Shown: positions 51,193-59,283 of the stretch, one piece after another | Position numbering within the stretch: position 1 is the stretch's first letter | Layout: each line of letters opens with the position of its first letter | From: Fibrella rubiginis | GTDB taxonomy: Bacteria; Bacteroidota; Bacteroidia; Cytophagales; Spirosomataceae | NCBI RefSeq assembly: GCF_017353185.1 | Contig: NZ_JAFMYV010000008.1 | Span: 124,001 to 188,000 of the forward strand | Length of the DNA stretch: 64,000 nt | Direction: 5' to 3' | Program-made: the position numbers and the translations under genes | The notes under the pieces: model-generated | What the model was told of the DNA's origin: nothing | What the model saw: the letters and a program-made list of their open reading frames with translations, nothing else | The model's database searches: none

Positions 51193-51471
51193 ATGAAACG
51201 CGTCGCTTACATGGGTTTGTTCGTGCTGGCCGGTCTCTCATTGGCCTCCTGCGACTACCAGAAGAATAACACTATCCGTCAGGAAGATTTTCGGCGGGAT
51301 GATTTTCGTGCCGGTTATAAAGCAGGTGATCCTGAAGTATATGGCACTGGCAAAGACTCAGCCGCCGTGCAGTCGAAATATCAATACACCCCCCGTCCTG
51401 AATTGGACCAAAAAGTGCAGAAGATCCGGGAAAAGCTCTTTGGTAGTGGCACCATCGGCGAAGGCGCTTAA
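51193..51471 (+). CDS. Small lipoprotein of unknown function
   Basis: A 92-residue protein with a lipoprotein signal (GLFVLAGLSLASC, Cys about residue 20), then a charged tail (IRQEDFRRDDFRAGYKAGDP) and an amphipathic C-terminal helix (ELDQKVQKIREKLFG). No known domain is seen. It has its own -7 element upstream and a terminator 27 bp downstream, so it is probably monocistronic inside the glycan region. Confidence 0.65.
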   Translation: MKRVAYMGLFVLAGLSLASCDYQKNNTIRQEDFRRDDFRAGYKAGDPEVYGTGKDSAAVQSKYQYTPRPELDQKVQKIREKLFGSGTIGEGA

Positions 51472-51497
51472 TCTGTGCTTTGACCTCCCTGATATTC

Positions 51498-51525
51498 AAA
51501 GCGATGCAGACTGCATCGCTTTTTT
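51498..51525 (+). terminator. Intrinsic terminator
   Basis: Perfect inverted repeat AAAGCGATGCAG (51498-51509) / CTGCATCGCTTT (51511-51522) with T-run to 51525; the effective loop is a few bases. It ends the small lipoprotein transcript. Confidence 0.88.
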
Positions 51526-51641
51526 GTTTGTTAGCAAGTGGTGCCAGCCGATATAACTTTTTTGCGTTACTTTGCCCCATTATTGGGTTGCCGAATTTGG
51601 ATTTTTTGAATAGATAATCTGCCAGACAATACAGTTACGCT

Positions 51642-52715
51642 ATGAAAGTTGCACTCGTTACAGGTTCAGCCGGTTTGATCGGAAGCGAATCAGTTGCCTT
51701 TTTTTCAGAAAAATTTGATCTCGTTGTCGGTATCGACAACAACATGCGGCAATACTTTTTCGGAGCCGATGGCTCAACCGAATGGAACCGCAACCGTCTG
51801 GAAGAAGCCTATTCAAACTACGCCCACCGCCCCGCCGATATTCGGGAAGTGAGCCAGCTGGAGCCGATTTTCAAGGAATTTGGAGCCGACATCAAGCTCA
51901 TCATTCACGCTGCCGCTCAACCCTCACACGACTGGGCCGCCCGCGAGCCGTTTACCGATTTCACGGTCAACGCCAATGGTACACTGAATATGCTGGAAAT
52001 GACCCGGCAGCACTGCCCGGAAGCCGTTTTCATCTTCACGTCGACCAACAAAGTATACGGTGATAACCCCAATTACCTGCCGTTGATCGAAACCGAAACG
52101 CGCTGGGAAATTGACAAGAATCACCCCTATTTCGAAAACGGCATCGATGAGCACATGAGCATCGACCACACCAAGCATTCGCTGTTTGGGGCATCGAAAG
52201 TGGCTGCCGACGTGCTGGTGCAGGAATATGGCCGGTATTTTGGCATGAAAACGGGGGTGTTCCGCGGTGGTTGCCTCACCGGGCCAAACCATTCGGGCGC
52301 GCAGTTGCACGGCTTCCTGAGCTACCTGATGAAGTGCGCCATTACGGGCAACCAGTATACTGTGTTTGGCTACAAAGGCAAGCAGGTCCGCGACAACATT
52401 CACAGCTATGACCTTGTAAATATGTTCTGGCACTACTACCAGAACCCCCGCGAAGGCGAAGTATACAACGCCGGGGGTGGTCGCTATGCTAACTGCTCGA
52501 TGCTGGAAGGCATTGCCCTCTGCGAAGAAATTTCGGGCAATAAAATGAACTACACTTACTCAGAAACCAACCGTATTGGTGACCATATCTGGTACATTTC
52601 TGACCTGACCAAGTTCAAAGACCATTACCCCGATTGGAACTGGACGTATGATCTGAAACAAACGCTGGCCCAAATTCACGATAGCATGGTTGCCCGTTTG
52701 GCGGCAGCGCACTAA
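51642..52715 (+). CDS. NAD-dependent nucleotide-sugar epimerase (CDP-paratose 2-epimerase-like)
   Basis: A 357-residue extended SDR enzyme. Rossmann motif VTGSAGLIGSESVAFF, IIHAAAQPSHDWAAREPF, TSTNKVYGDNPNY, then EHMSIDHTKHSLFGASKVAA and the family block FRGGCLTGPNHSGAQLHGF. The last two segments are typical of CDP-paratose/CDP-tyvelose 2-epimerase-like proteins. The canonical Y-x-x-x-K catalytic Tyr is replaced by Phe (F-G-A-S-K), so the chemistry may differ. It makes a sugar nucleotide for the surface glycan. A near -7 element (TTACTTTG) lies about 70 bp upstream. The gap to the next epimerase is an inverted repeat. Confidence 0.82.
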   Translation: MKVALVTGSAGLIGSESVAFFSEKFDLVVGIDNNMRQYFFGADGSTEWNRNRLEEAYSNYAHRPADIREVSQLEPIFKEFGADIKLIIHAAAQPSHDWAAREPFTDFTVNANGTLNMLEMTRQHCPEAVFIFTSTNKVYGDNPNYLPLIETETRWEIDKNHPYFENGIDEHMSIDHTKHSLFGASKVAADVLVQEYGRYFGMKTGVFRGGCLTGPNHSGAQLHGFLSYLMKCAITGNQYTVFGYKGKQVRDNIHSYDLVNMFWHYYQNPREGEVYNAGGGRYANCSMLEGIALCEEISGNKMNYTYSETNRIGDHIWYISDLTKFKDHYPDWNWTYDLKQTLAQIHDSMVARLAAAH

Positions 52716-52721
52716 AAATGA

Positions 52722-52811
52722 GTTCAAGGCTCAATGTCTAAAGTCTAAGGTTAGCTGACACAAGTATTCGTGCATCAGTTAATCTTAGACTTTAGACATT
52801 GAACCTTGAAC
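52722..52811. repeat. Heptamer-word inverted repeat (family C, copy 2)
   Basis: Arms 52722-52762 and 52771-52811 match at 36 of 41 positions, all mismatches being transitions. The left arm reads GTTCAAG, GCTCAAT, GTCTAAA, GTCTAAG, GTTAGCT. The loop-proximal stem is CTGACACA / TGCATCAG. It fills the gap between two epimerase genes, ending 10 nt before the next ATG. Confidence 0.88.
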
Positions 52812-52821
52812 GGCAACCAAA

Positions 52822-53790
52822 ATGCACACGGCTTCCTCAGTACTTGTTACGGGCTGCGCGGGGTTTATTGGCAGTCACCTCACCGAACAACTCCTTCAGC
52901 GTGGCTACCGCGTAATTGGCATTGATAACTTCGATCCATTTTACGACCGAACGCTTAAAGAAGAAAATCTATCGAATGTGTTGGGTCATGGTCAGTTTCA
53001 CTTCATTGAAGCTGACATTCAGGGCCTTGACTGGCAATCGCAGGTAGTTGGTCCTGTTGATTCGGTCATCCATATAGCCGCCAAAGCGGGGGTTCGATCT
53101 TCTATTGAAGCACCCGCCGCTTATGTGCAGACCAACATTGTTGGCACCAACAACCTACTGGCCTGGATGCAAGGGCAGGGCGTTGGTAAGCTGGTATTTG
53201 CCTCATCATCATCGGTATACGGCAACAATCCGAAGGTGCCGTTCAGCGAAAATGATGCTGTTGAGCAACCCATCTCGCCCTATGCGTTTACGAAGCGGGC
53301 GGGCGAATTGCTGACGTATAATTACCACCACCTCTACCAGATGAGCGTGGTGAACCTGCGCTTTTTCACCGTTTTTGGTGAACGCCAACGGCCCGACCTG
53401 GCCATCAATAAATTTGTGCGCATGATTGCCGCCGACCAGCCCGTAACGATGTACGGCACCGGCGATACCTCCCGCGACTATACCTACGTGGGCGACATTG
53501 TGACGGGTATTCTGGCGGCGCATGACTACGTAGCGGCGCACCCCAACACCTACGAAATCATTAACCTGGGCAATAGCAGCCCCGTGAGCCTGCAGACGCT
53601 GGTTGATACGCTGTATGACCTGATGGGTAAAACGCCCAACATCGAGTACCTCCCCAAACAACCCGGCGACGTGGAGCGCACCTTTGCCGATGTGGCCAAA
53701 GCCACCCGTCTGCTTCAGTATCAACCCACCGTTTCTCTGCGCGAAGGATTGCGCCGGTTTATTGCCTGGCACGAAGCCAAGTCGCTATGA
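52822..53790 (+). CDS. Nucleotide-sugar 4-epimerase (UDP-glucuronate/UDP-GlcNAc epimerase-like)
   Basis: A 322-residue extended SDR enzyme inverting C4 of a UDP-hexose or hexuronate. VTGCAGFIGSHLTEQLLQRG binds NAD; VIHIAAKAGVRSSIEAPAAY, FASSSSVYGNNPKVPF and SPYAFTKRAGELL supply the Ser/Tyr/Lys triad; NLRFFTVFGERQRPDLAINK and DTSRDYTYVGDIV are the usual substrate-binding segments of UDP-glucuronate 4-epimerases. The start overlaps nothing, and the stop overlaps the next gene by 4 bp (ATGA), so the two are translationally coupled. Confidence 0.88.
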   Translation: MHTASSVLVTGCAGFIGSHLTEQLLQRGYRVIGIDNFDPFYDRTLKEENLSNVLGHGQFHFIEADIQGLDWQSQVVGPVDSVIHIAAKAGVRSSIEAPAAYVQTNIVGTNNLLAWMQGQGVGKLVFASSSSVYGNNPKVPFSENDAVEQPISPYAFTKRAGELLTYNYHHLYQMSVVNLRFFTVFGERQRPDLAINKFVRMIAADQPVTMYGTGDTSRDYTYVGDIVTGILAAHDYVAAHPNTYEIINLGNSSPVSLQTLVDTLYDLMGKTPNIEYLPKQPGDVERTFADVAKATRLLQYQPTVSLREGLRRFIAWHEAKSL

Positions 53791-55292
53791 ATCAGGTAGC
53801 TGCGCCCAAACCTATCCGCTATCCAGTTGGCTGGCTGTTGCTGGCGCTGGTGGTAAAGGGCGCGTTTTTTGCCTGGTATCTAAGCCGCGCTTATTACCAC
53901 AACCTGGACGGTTTCTGGGGTCAAAGCAACGGCGATATGATGACTTATCTCGCGCCGATTGATTCTTTACTAGCCCATCAGGGGTTTAACACAGACTACC
54001 GGATGCCGGGCTACTCGGCAGTATATCTGGCGTTCCGACTATTCATGGGGCAGGTTCATGCCTGCAACGCCATGATCCTGCTTCAGCTGGTCATTTCAGC
54101 CTTTTCGGTATATGTACTCGGGCTGGTGGCGCAACGGCTTTTTCGGCATCGCCGGGCCTTTTACTGGGCCTATTTTATCTACCTCTTCAGCACCTTCGTC
54201 AGCGTATTCGATGCCTACATCCTGACCGAAAGTCTGGCGGCGGCCTCATCTATCTTTTTCCTGTATGCCCTGCTCTGTTTCGAAGCACAACCACGGCAGT
54301 GGGGCTGGCTACTGGGCGCGGGGTGCTGGCTGGCTTTCTCGGTGTTTCTAAAACCAGCTCATGCTGGCACACTGGCTATCCCGGTGGTTGTTTTTGGCTA
54401 CCAATGGTTGCGTAAGAATCTGGCCTTTAGGCAGTTGTTGGTACGTTGTGCACTTGTACTATTGCCATTTATAGTGGCGGATTCAGCCTGGATGGTGCGC
54501 AATTACCGCACTTACCACGCGGTGATACCGCTGCTGAAAAGCCCTTGGTATCCCGAAAGTTATTGGCCCACCAACTACTTTCCGATGATTGCCTTTTGCG
54601 AGACCTATGGCGAAGATTACTCGTTCTGGTTTCCCAACGCAGGCATACGCTGGTTTTCGGGCTGGGGCGATAATAACTTCTTGCCCCCTATCCGCTGGTA
54701 CGTCGATGAAAAACTGGGGCCGCCGCCCAGTTACGTGTATACCAGCCGCTTCAACCAGGATTCGATGCGCGTGATGCGGCAAACGTTTCTGGACATGGAC
54801 TTGCTGCCTGCCTCCGACTCGCTGAAACGCCGTGCTATTCACGCCGACATTCGTCGGCAGCTGGTGGCTTATACGGCGTCGGTAAAGGCCGAAAAACCGG
54901 GAGTCTATTATGGCATTGCTCTGGCTCGCTACACGTTTGATTTTTTAAATGGTACGCGGGGCTATCATTTTCTTGATGATATGGTTCAAACCGCCTGGCC
55001 ACGCTGGTTCTTAAGGGCTTACCACTGGCTGCTGGTGTTGTTACCGGGCGTGATTGGACTAATAGGCCTGTTGGTTGTGGGGCTACGCGGACGTTTGGTA
55101 AATAATGGCCTGATCCTTGTGCCACCCCTGATGGTGGGTTATGCCGTGGTCGTTTTTGCTTTGGCACTGCGCCACCCCGAAACCCGCTATTTGGCCCCTT
55201 TTTACCCGTTTTTAGTGTTAGGGGCTGTATCTTCGTTCTCTTTTCTGATGAATCGGCTGTCCCAAAACCAGCCCCACAACCGCCTGTCATGA
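53787..55292 (+). CDS. GT39/PMT-like membrane glycosyltransferase
   Basis: A 501-residue protein with about eleven membrane helices and the GT-C pattern of an acidic first periplasmic loop (QSNGDMMTYLAPIDSL, then DYRMPGYSAVYLAFRLFMGQ). A large loop or C-terminal extracytoplasmic part holds WYPESYWPTNYFP. Family members transfer sugars from polyprenyl phosphate to glycans or proteins outside the membrane. It overlaps the upstream epimerase by 4 bp and the downstream GT2 by 4 bp, forming a tight three-gene unit. Donor and acceptor are unknown. Confidence 0.75.
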   Translation: MNQVAAPKPIRYPVGWLLLALVVKGAFFAWYLSRAYYHNLDGFWGQSNGDMMTYLAPIDSLLAHQGFNTDYRMPGYSAVYLAFRLFMGQVHACNAMILLQLVISAFSVYVLGLVAQRLFRHRRAFYWAYFIYLFSTFVSVFDAYILTESLAAASSIFFLYALLCFEAQPRQWGWLLGAGCWLAFSVFLKPAHAGTLAIPVVVFGYQWLRKNLAFRQLLVRCALVLLPFIVADSAWMVRNYRTYHAVIPLLKSPWYPESYWPTNYFPMIAFCETYGEDYSFWFPNAGIRWFSGWGDNNFLPPIRWYVDEKLGPPPSYVYTSRFNQDSMRVMRQTFLDMDLLPASDSLKRRAIHADIRRQLVAYTASVKAEKPGVYYGIALARYTFDFLNGTRGYHFLDDMVQTAWPRWFLRAYHWLLVLLPGVIGLIGLLVVGLRGRLVNNGLILVPPLMVGYAVVVFALALRHPETRYLAPFYPFLVLGAVSSFSFLMNRLSQNQPHNRLS

Positions 55293-56230
55293 CCTACCTC
55301 TCCGTTGTTTTACCCATCTACAACGAGTCGAAAAGTATACCTATCCTGTTCGATGCCCTCGCTAAAGCCGTGGGGCAGTATGACTACGAAATCATTGCCA
55401 TCAACGACGGCTCGAAGGACGATTCATATGCACAGCTTAAAAAGATCTGCGCCGTTGACCCCCGCGTGAAGGCCATTAACTTTCGGCGTAATTTCGGCCA
55501 AACGGCCGCCATCAACGCGGGTATCCAATACGCTTCTGGCGATGTTATCGTGTTGATCGACAGCGATTTGGAAAATGACCCAAACGACATTCCGAAGTTG
55601 CTGGGTAAACTCGACGAAGGGTTTGATGTGGTGAGCGGCTGGCGGCAAAACCGCTGGGAGAATGAACAGCTGACCCGGAAGCTGCCTTCACGCATGGCCA
55701 ACGGACTCATCAGCTACATATCGGGCGTGTATCTGCATGATTACGGCTGCACGTTGAAAGCATACCGGCGCGACGTGATCAAAAATGTGTCGCTCTACGG
55801 ACAAATGCACCGCTTCATTCCAGTCTATTGCGCCTGGCAGGGGGGCACCGTCACCGAAATGCCGGTGAGTTACCAGCCCCGGCAATTTGGCAAAAGCAAC
55901 TACGGCATCTTCCGTACCTACAAAGTACTGCTGGACCTGGTGCTGATCAAATTTCTGGAAAAGTACATGCAACGGCCCATCCATTTCTTTGGCGGGGCGG
56001 GTATTCTGGCCTTTCTGGTCACGTTTGTAGCCACGATTTTGGCAGCCTATTTCAAACTGACGGGCCAGAAAGACCTGGTTGAAACGCCACTGCCCACCAT
56101 TGCGTCGATGTTTTTTGTGGTAGGCATTCAACTGGTGCTCATGGGCGTTATGGCCGAAATTCTGATGCGTACGTATTACGAATCGCAGCACAAAATGCCG
56201 TATAGTGTAAAGGAAACAATGAATCTGTAG
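55289..56230 (+). CDS. GT2 polyprenyl-phosphate glycosyltransferase (ArnC/GtrB/DPM1-like)
   Basis: A 313-residue enzyme with a GT-A domain and two C-terminal membrane helices. LSVVLPIYNESKSIPILFDA, IIAINDGSKDDSYAQLKKIC, INFRRNFGQTAAINAGIQYA, IVLIDSDLENDPNDIPKL (DxD metal site) and VVSGWRQNRWENEQLTRKLP are standard for dolichol/undecaprenyl-phosphate mannose or glucose synthases. It makes the polyprenyl-phosphate sugar used as donor by GT-C enzymes, so it fits as the partner of the preceding gene, with which it overlaps by 4 bp. Confidence 0.88.
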   Translation: MTYLSVVLPIYNESKSIPILFDALAKAVGQYDYEIIAINDGSKDDSYAQLKKICAVDPRVKAINFRRNFGQTAAINAGIQYASGDVIVLIDSDLENDPNDIPKLLGKLDEGFDVVSGWRQNRWENEQLTRKLPSRMANGLISYISGVYLHDYGCTLKAYRRDVIKNVSLYGQMHRFIPVYCAWQGGTVTEMPVSYQPRQFGKSNYGIFRTYKVLLDLVLIKFLEKYMQRPIHFFGGAGILAFLVTFVATILAAYFKLTGQKDLVETPLPTIASMFFVVGIQLVLMGVMAEILMRTYYESQHKMPYSVKETMNL

Positions 56231-56242
56231 TGCTAAGAAACG

Positions 56243-56335
56243 AGAGATAAGAGGCAGGAGATAAGAAGTAAATCACGTCGATAGGCGTAGTCGTAGAACC
56301 AGTCTCTTGGCTCTTATATCTTGTCTCTTACCTCT
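56243..56335. repeat. Heptamer-word inverted repeat (family D)
   Basis: Left arm reads GAGATAA, GAGGCAG, GAGATAA, GAAGTAA; the complement of the right arm reads GAGGTAA, GAGACAA, GATATAA, GAGCCAA, GAGACTG. The terminal 24 nt (56243-56266 vs 56312-56335) match at about 20 positions. One strand is almost pure purine. It occupies most of the gap between the GT2 and asparagine synthetase genes. Confidence 0.8.
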
Positions 56336-56346
56336 ACCATTAATCT

Positions 56347-58224
56347 ATGTGTGGAATAGCAGGGTTTACGGGACGCGGTAGTGAGGATGACCTGCTTCGC
56401 ATGATCAGGAAACTTCAACACCGGGGACCCGATTTTCAGGGAGGGGATCACACGCCCGGTGTGGGGCTTGGTCATGCCCGGCTGAGTATCATTGACCTTA
56501 GCTCCGGTGCCAATCAGCCGTTCTACACCGAGGATCGGCAGGTCGGGATGGTATTCAACGGTGAGATTTATAACTATCTGCCGCTGAAAGCCGAGCTTGC
56601 CAAAACAGGCCGCTACCACTTCAGAACCACGTCAGACACGGAAGTGCTCCTGTATCTGTATCAGGAACATGGTATCAAGTTGTTCGACAAAATCAACGGC
56701 ATGTTTGCCTTTGCCATCCACGATTTTGAGCGGAAGCGGACGTTGCTGGCGCGGGATCGGATGGGTAAAAAACCCCTTTATTACGCTGTAGTGGCCCAAA
56801 CGCTGATTTATGGCTCCGAGCCTAAGGCGCTACTGCAACATCCGCTGATTTCGAAAGAACTGGACCTCGACGCGCTGAACGCCTATCTCACGTTTGAGTA
56901 TGTGCCTACGCCGTTCAGCATTTTCAAGGGCATCCGTAAGCTGGAACCGGGCCATTACCTGACGTTCGAAAACGGCGAAATAACGGACAATAAACCGTTC
57001 TGGACAATTGAGTTTAACCACCAGGACATTAGTTTTAACGACGCAAAAGATCAGTTCGATGCGCTGCTGAATGATGCCACGGCCGCCCGCCTCATTGCCG
57101 ACGTGCCGCTGGGCATTTTTCTGAGCGGCGGGCTAGACAGCTCAGCCATAGCCTATTACGCGCAGAAAAACAGCACTGTTCCGCTGAAAACGTTCTCGAT
57201 TGGCTTCAAGGAAAAGTCGTACGATGAGGCCGATTACGCCCGGCAGGTGGCCAAACACCTCGGTACAGATCACCACGAAAAAATCCTGACTGCGCAGGAT
57301 TCGCTCGATCTGCTGCCCGCCATCACCGAAAAACTGGACGAACCGTTTGCCGATGCCTCCATCATTCCTACCTACCTGCTCTCGCAGTTTACTCGCGGAC
57401 AGGTGACGGTGGCCCTGGGTGGCGACGGCTCTGATGAGCTGCTAGCGGGCTACCCTACGTTTCAGTCTGATTATGCGCGGCCTTACTTCGAGCGGTTGCC
57501 ACGCGCAGTGCGGGCTATGGCGGGGCAGGCGGCCAACATGCTGCCCGTTAAGGACACTAACATCAGCTTCGATTTCAAGGTAAAGCAGTTTTTGAAGGGT
57601 TTCGAGCAAAGCCCGGCTTACACCCACACGCTTTGGCTGGGCAGTTTTTCGCCCAACCAGAAACAGGGCTTGCTAAGCCAGGCAGTACGCGATCAACTTA
57701 CCGATCCTACGGGGTTATCCTTAATTGACAGGCACTTACGTAATTTGCCGGCCAACACGAGCGCCTTCGACCAGACGTCGTATATCTATTACCAGACGTA
57801 TCTGCTCGACGATATTCTGACGAAAGTAGACCGGGCCAGTATGTACAACTCGTTGGAAGTGCGTGCGCCTTTTCTGGACTACCGGCTGGTGGAATTTATC
57901 AATACGCTACCCGATAATTTTAAGCGTAAGCGACTGACGGGCAAGTACATACTGAAGGAATTGATGCGCGGCAAACTGCCCTCAAACATCATTGACCGGC
58001 CTAAAAAAGGCTTTGGCATCCCGCTTTCGCACTGGTTGCGCCATGAACTGCGCGGCCTGTGCAATGACCTACTTTCTGAATCGTCGCTCAAACAGCATGG
58101 CCTTTTCGACCCGGCATTTGTGACGAAACTGAAGCAGGACCACTTCAACGGCAAACAAAACAACCGAAAACTGCTCTGGACACTGATGGTGTTTCAGCAG
58201 TGGTATAGGCAGTACGCACAATAA
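56347..58224 (+). CDS. asnB: Asparagine synthase, glutamine-hydrolysing type
   Basis: A 625-residue two-domain enzyme. The mature N-terminus MCGIAGFTG exposes Cys2, the glutaminase nucleophile; LQHRGPDFQGG, GLGHARLSIIDLSSGANQPF, VFNGEIYNYLPLKAEL and DTEVLLYLYQEHG complete that domain. The synthetase domain has the PP-loop FLSGGLDSSAIAYYA (about residue 260), then FSIGFKEKSYDEADYARQVA and ALGGDGSDELLAGYPTF. Homologues in glycan clusters often amidate sugars or peptides rather than make asparagine, and its position here makes that plausible. It starts 11 bp after an inverted repeat. Confidence 0.9.
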   Translation: MCGIAGFTGRGSEDDLLRMIRKLQHRGPDFQGGDHTPGVGLGHARLSIIDLSSGANQPFYTEDRQVGMVFNGEIYNYLPLKAELAKTGRYHFRTTSDTEVLLYLYQEHGIKLFDKINGMFAFAIHDFERKRTLLARDRMGKKPLYYAVVAQTLIYGSEPKALLQHPLISKELDLDALNAYLTFEYVPTPFSIFKGIRKLEPGHYLTFENGEITDNKPFWTIEFNHQDISFNDAKDQFDALLNDATAARLIADVPLGIFLSGGLDSSAIAYYAQKNSTVPLKTFSIGFKEKSYDEADYARQVAKHLGTDHHEKILTAQDSLDLLPAITEKLDEPFADASIIPTYLLSQFTRGQVTVALGGDGSDELLAGYPTFQSDYARPYFERLPRAVRAMAGQAANMLPVKDTNISFDFKVKQFLKGFEQSPAYTHTLWLGSFSPNQKQGLLSQAVRDQLTDPTGLSLIDRHLRNLPANTSAFDQTSYIYYQTYLLDDILTKVDRASMYNSLEVRAPFLDYRLVEFINTLPDNFKRKRLTGKYILKELMRGKLPSNIIDRPKKGFGIPLSHWLRHELRGLCNDLLSESSLKQHGLFDPAFVTKLKQDHFNGKQNNRKLLWTLMVFQQWYRQYAQ

Positions 58225-58228
58225 GAGT

Positions 58229-59188
58229 ATGCAGTGGACTAAAAAAGGCCTCATCTACAAGCCCGACGGCTCGTTGCCGTTCAGCCAAACCCATGCGCAG
58301 GTGCCGTTTGGGTTTCCCATTTCTGAAGACAGGGTAAGGGTATATTTCGCTACCCGCGACGCAAAGGTGCAGTCGGCTACGTCGTTTGTCGAGTTAGACG
58401 CCAACGATCTTTCCAATGTGCTCTACGTGCATGACAGGCCCTGCATCACCCACGGTGCGGTCGGTATGTTCGACGAAACGGGCGCGATGCCGTCGTGGTT
58501 CTTGCGCGTTCCCGCCGAAGACGGTACGGACGAAATCTGGCTTTACTACACGGGCTGGAACAAAAGCGAAACCACGCATTACCGCCTCGGTATTGGTCTG
58601 GCTATCAGCCGCGATGGGGGCCTAACCTTCGAGCGGAAATTCACTGGGCCTTTGCTGGACCGCTATATTTTCGATCAGGTGTGGGTAGCGCAACCCTGTG
58701 TTATGCGCGAGGTTCAGCCCGATGGTACCGTCCGCTGGCGGATGTGGTATTTATCCTGTACCAAGATTGAGGTCATCAACGGCCACCCGGAACCCTTCTA
58801 CGACGTTAAATACGCTGAGTCGGCCGATGGCATGCACTGGAACCGTACGGGGCAAGTATGTGTGGGTTACGACGAGTTCACCGACGCCATTGGCCGGCCT
58901 ACGGTATTTAAAGACGGCGATAGGTACCGGATGTATTTCTCGTACCGCTCAGCCACCAATTACCGAACCGATGTGGAACGAAGCTACCGCATGGGGTGTG
59001 CTGAATCGGCCGATGGCATTACCTGGACACGGACAGACGAACAAACCGGTATTGAACGGTCAGCGGAAGGGTGGGATTCTCAGATGATGGACTATTGCCA
59101 CATCTTCGACCATAAAGGTCAGTGGATCATGCTCTACAACGGCAATGGCTTCGGCGCGTCGGGTTTTGGTATGGCGGTTGAAGGCTAG
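58229..59188 (+). CDS. Beta-propeller glycosidase-like protein (GH32/43/68/130-type fold)
   Basis: A 319-residue soluble protein with five-bladed propeller repeats: VRVYFATRDAKVQSATSFVE, DEIWLYYTGWNKSETTHYRL, WVAQPCVMREVQPDG, RWRMWYLSCTKIEVINGHPE, DAIGRPTVFKDGDRYRMYFS and QWIMLYNGNGFGASGFGMAV. Blade motifs W-x-Y-S-x and D-G-x-x-W-x-R recur (ADGMHWNRTG, ADGITWTRTD). Such proteins are found in O-antigen or exopolysaccharide clusters without a proven reaction. No signal peptide. It starts 4 bp after asnB, so the two are co-translated. Its stop TAG lies in a 42-nt inverted repeat arm. Confidence 0.75.
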   Translation: MQWTKKGLIYKPDGSLPFSQTHAQVPFGFPISEDRVRVYFATRDAKVQSATSFVELDANDLSNVLYVHDRPCITHGAVGMFDETGAMPSWFLRVPAEDGTDEIWLYYTGWNKSETTHYRLGIGLAISRDGGLTFERKFTGPLLDRYIFDQVWVAQPCVMREVQPDGTVRWRMWYLSCTKIEVINGHPEPFYDVKYAESADGMHWNRTGQVCVGYDEFTDAIGRPTVFKDGDRYRMYFSYRSATNYRTDVERSYRMGCAESADGITWTRTDEQTGIERSAEGWDSQMMDYCHIFDHKGQWIMLYNGNGFGASGFGMAVEG

Positions 59189-59280
59189 CATTGTGGTTAA
59201 AGTTTGAGGGCCAACCCTGGCTGACGCATAGGTACTCTTGCGTCAGCCAGGGTTGGCCCTTAAACTTTAACCACAATGCT
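59187..59280. repeat. Near-perfect 42-nt inverted repeat (family C, copy 3)
   Basis: Arms 59187-59228 and 59239-59280 match at 41 of 42 positions; the one difference is a transition. The loop-proximal part GGCTGACGCA / TGCGTCAGCC is shared with copies 1 and 2, while the distal part is different. It lies between convergent genes, overlaps the plus-strand stop and ends 3 nt from the OmpA stop. Confidence 0.9.
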
Positions 59281-59283
59281 ACT

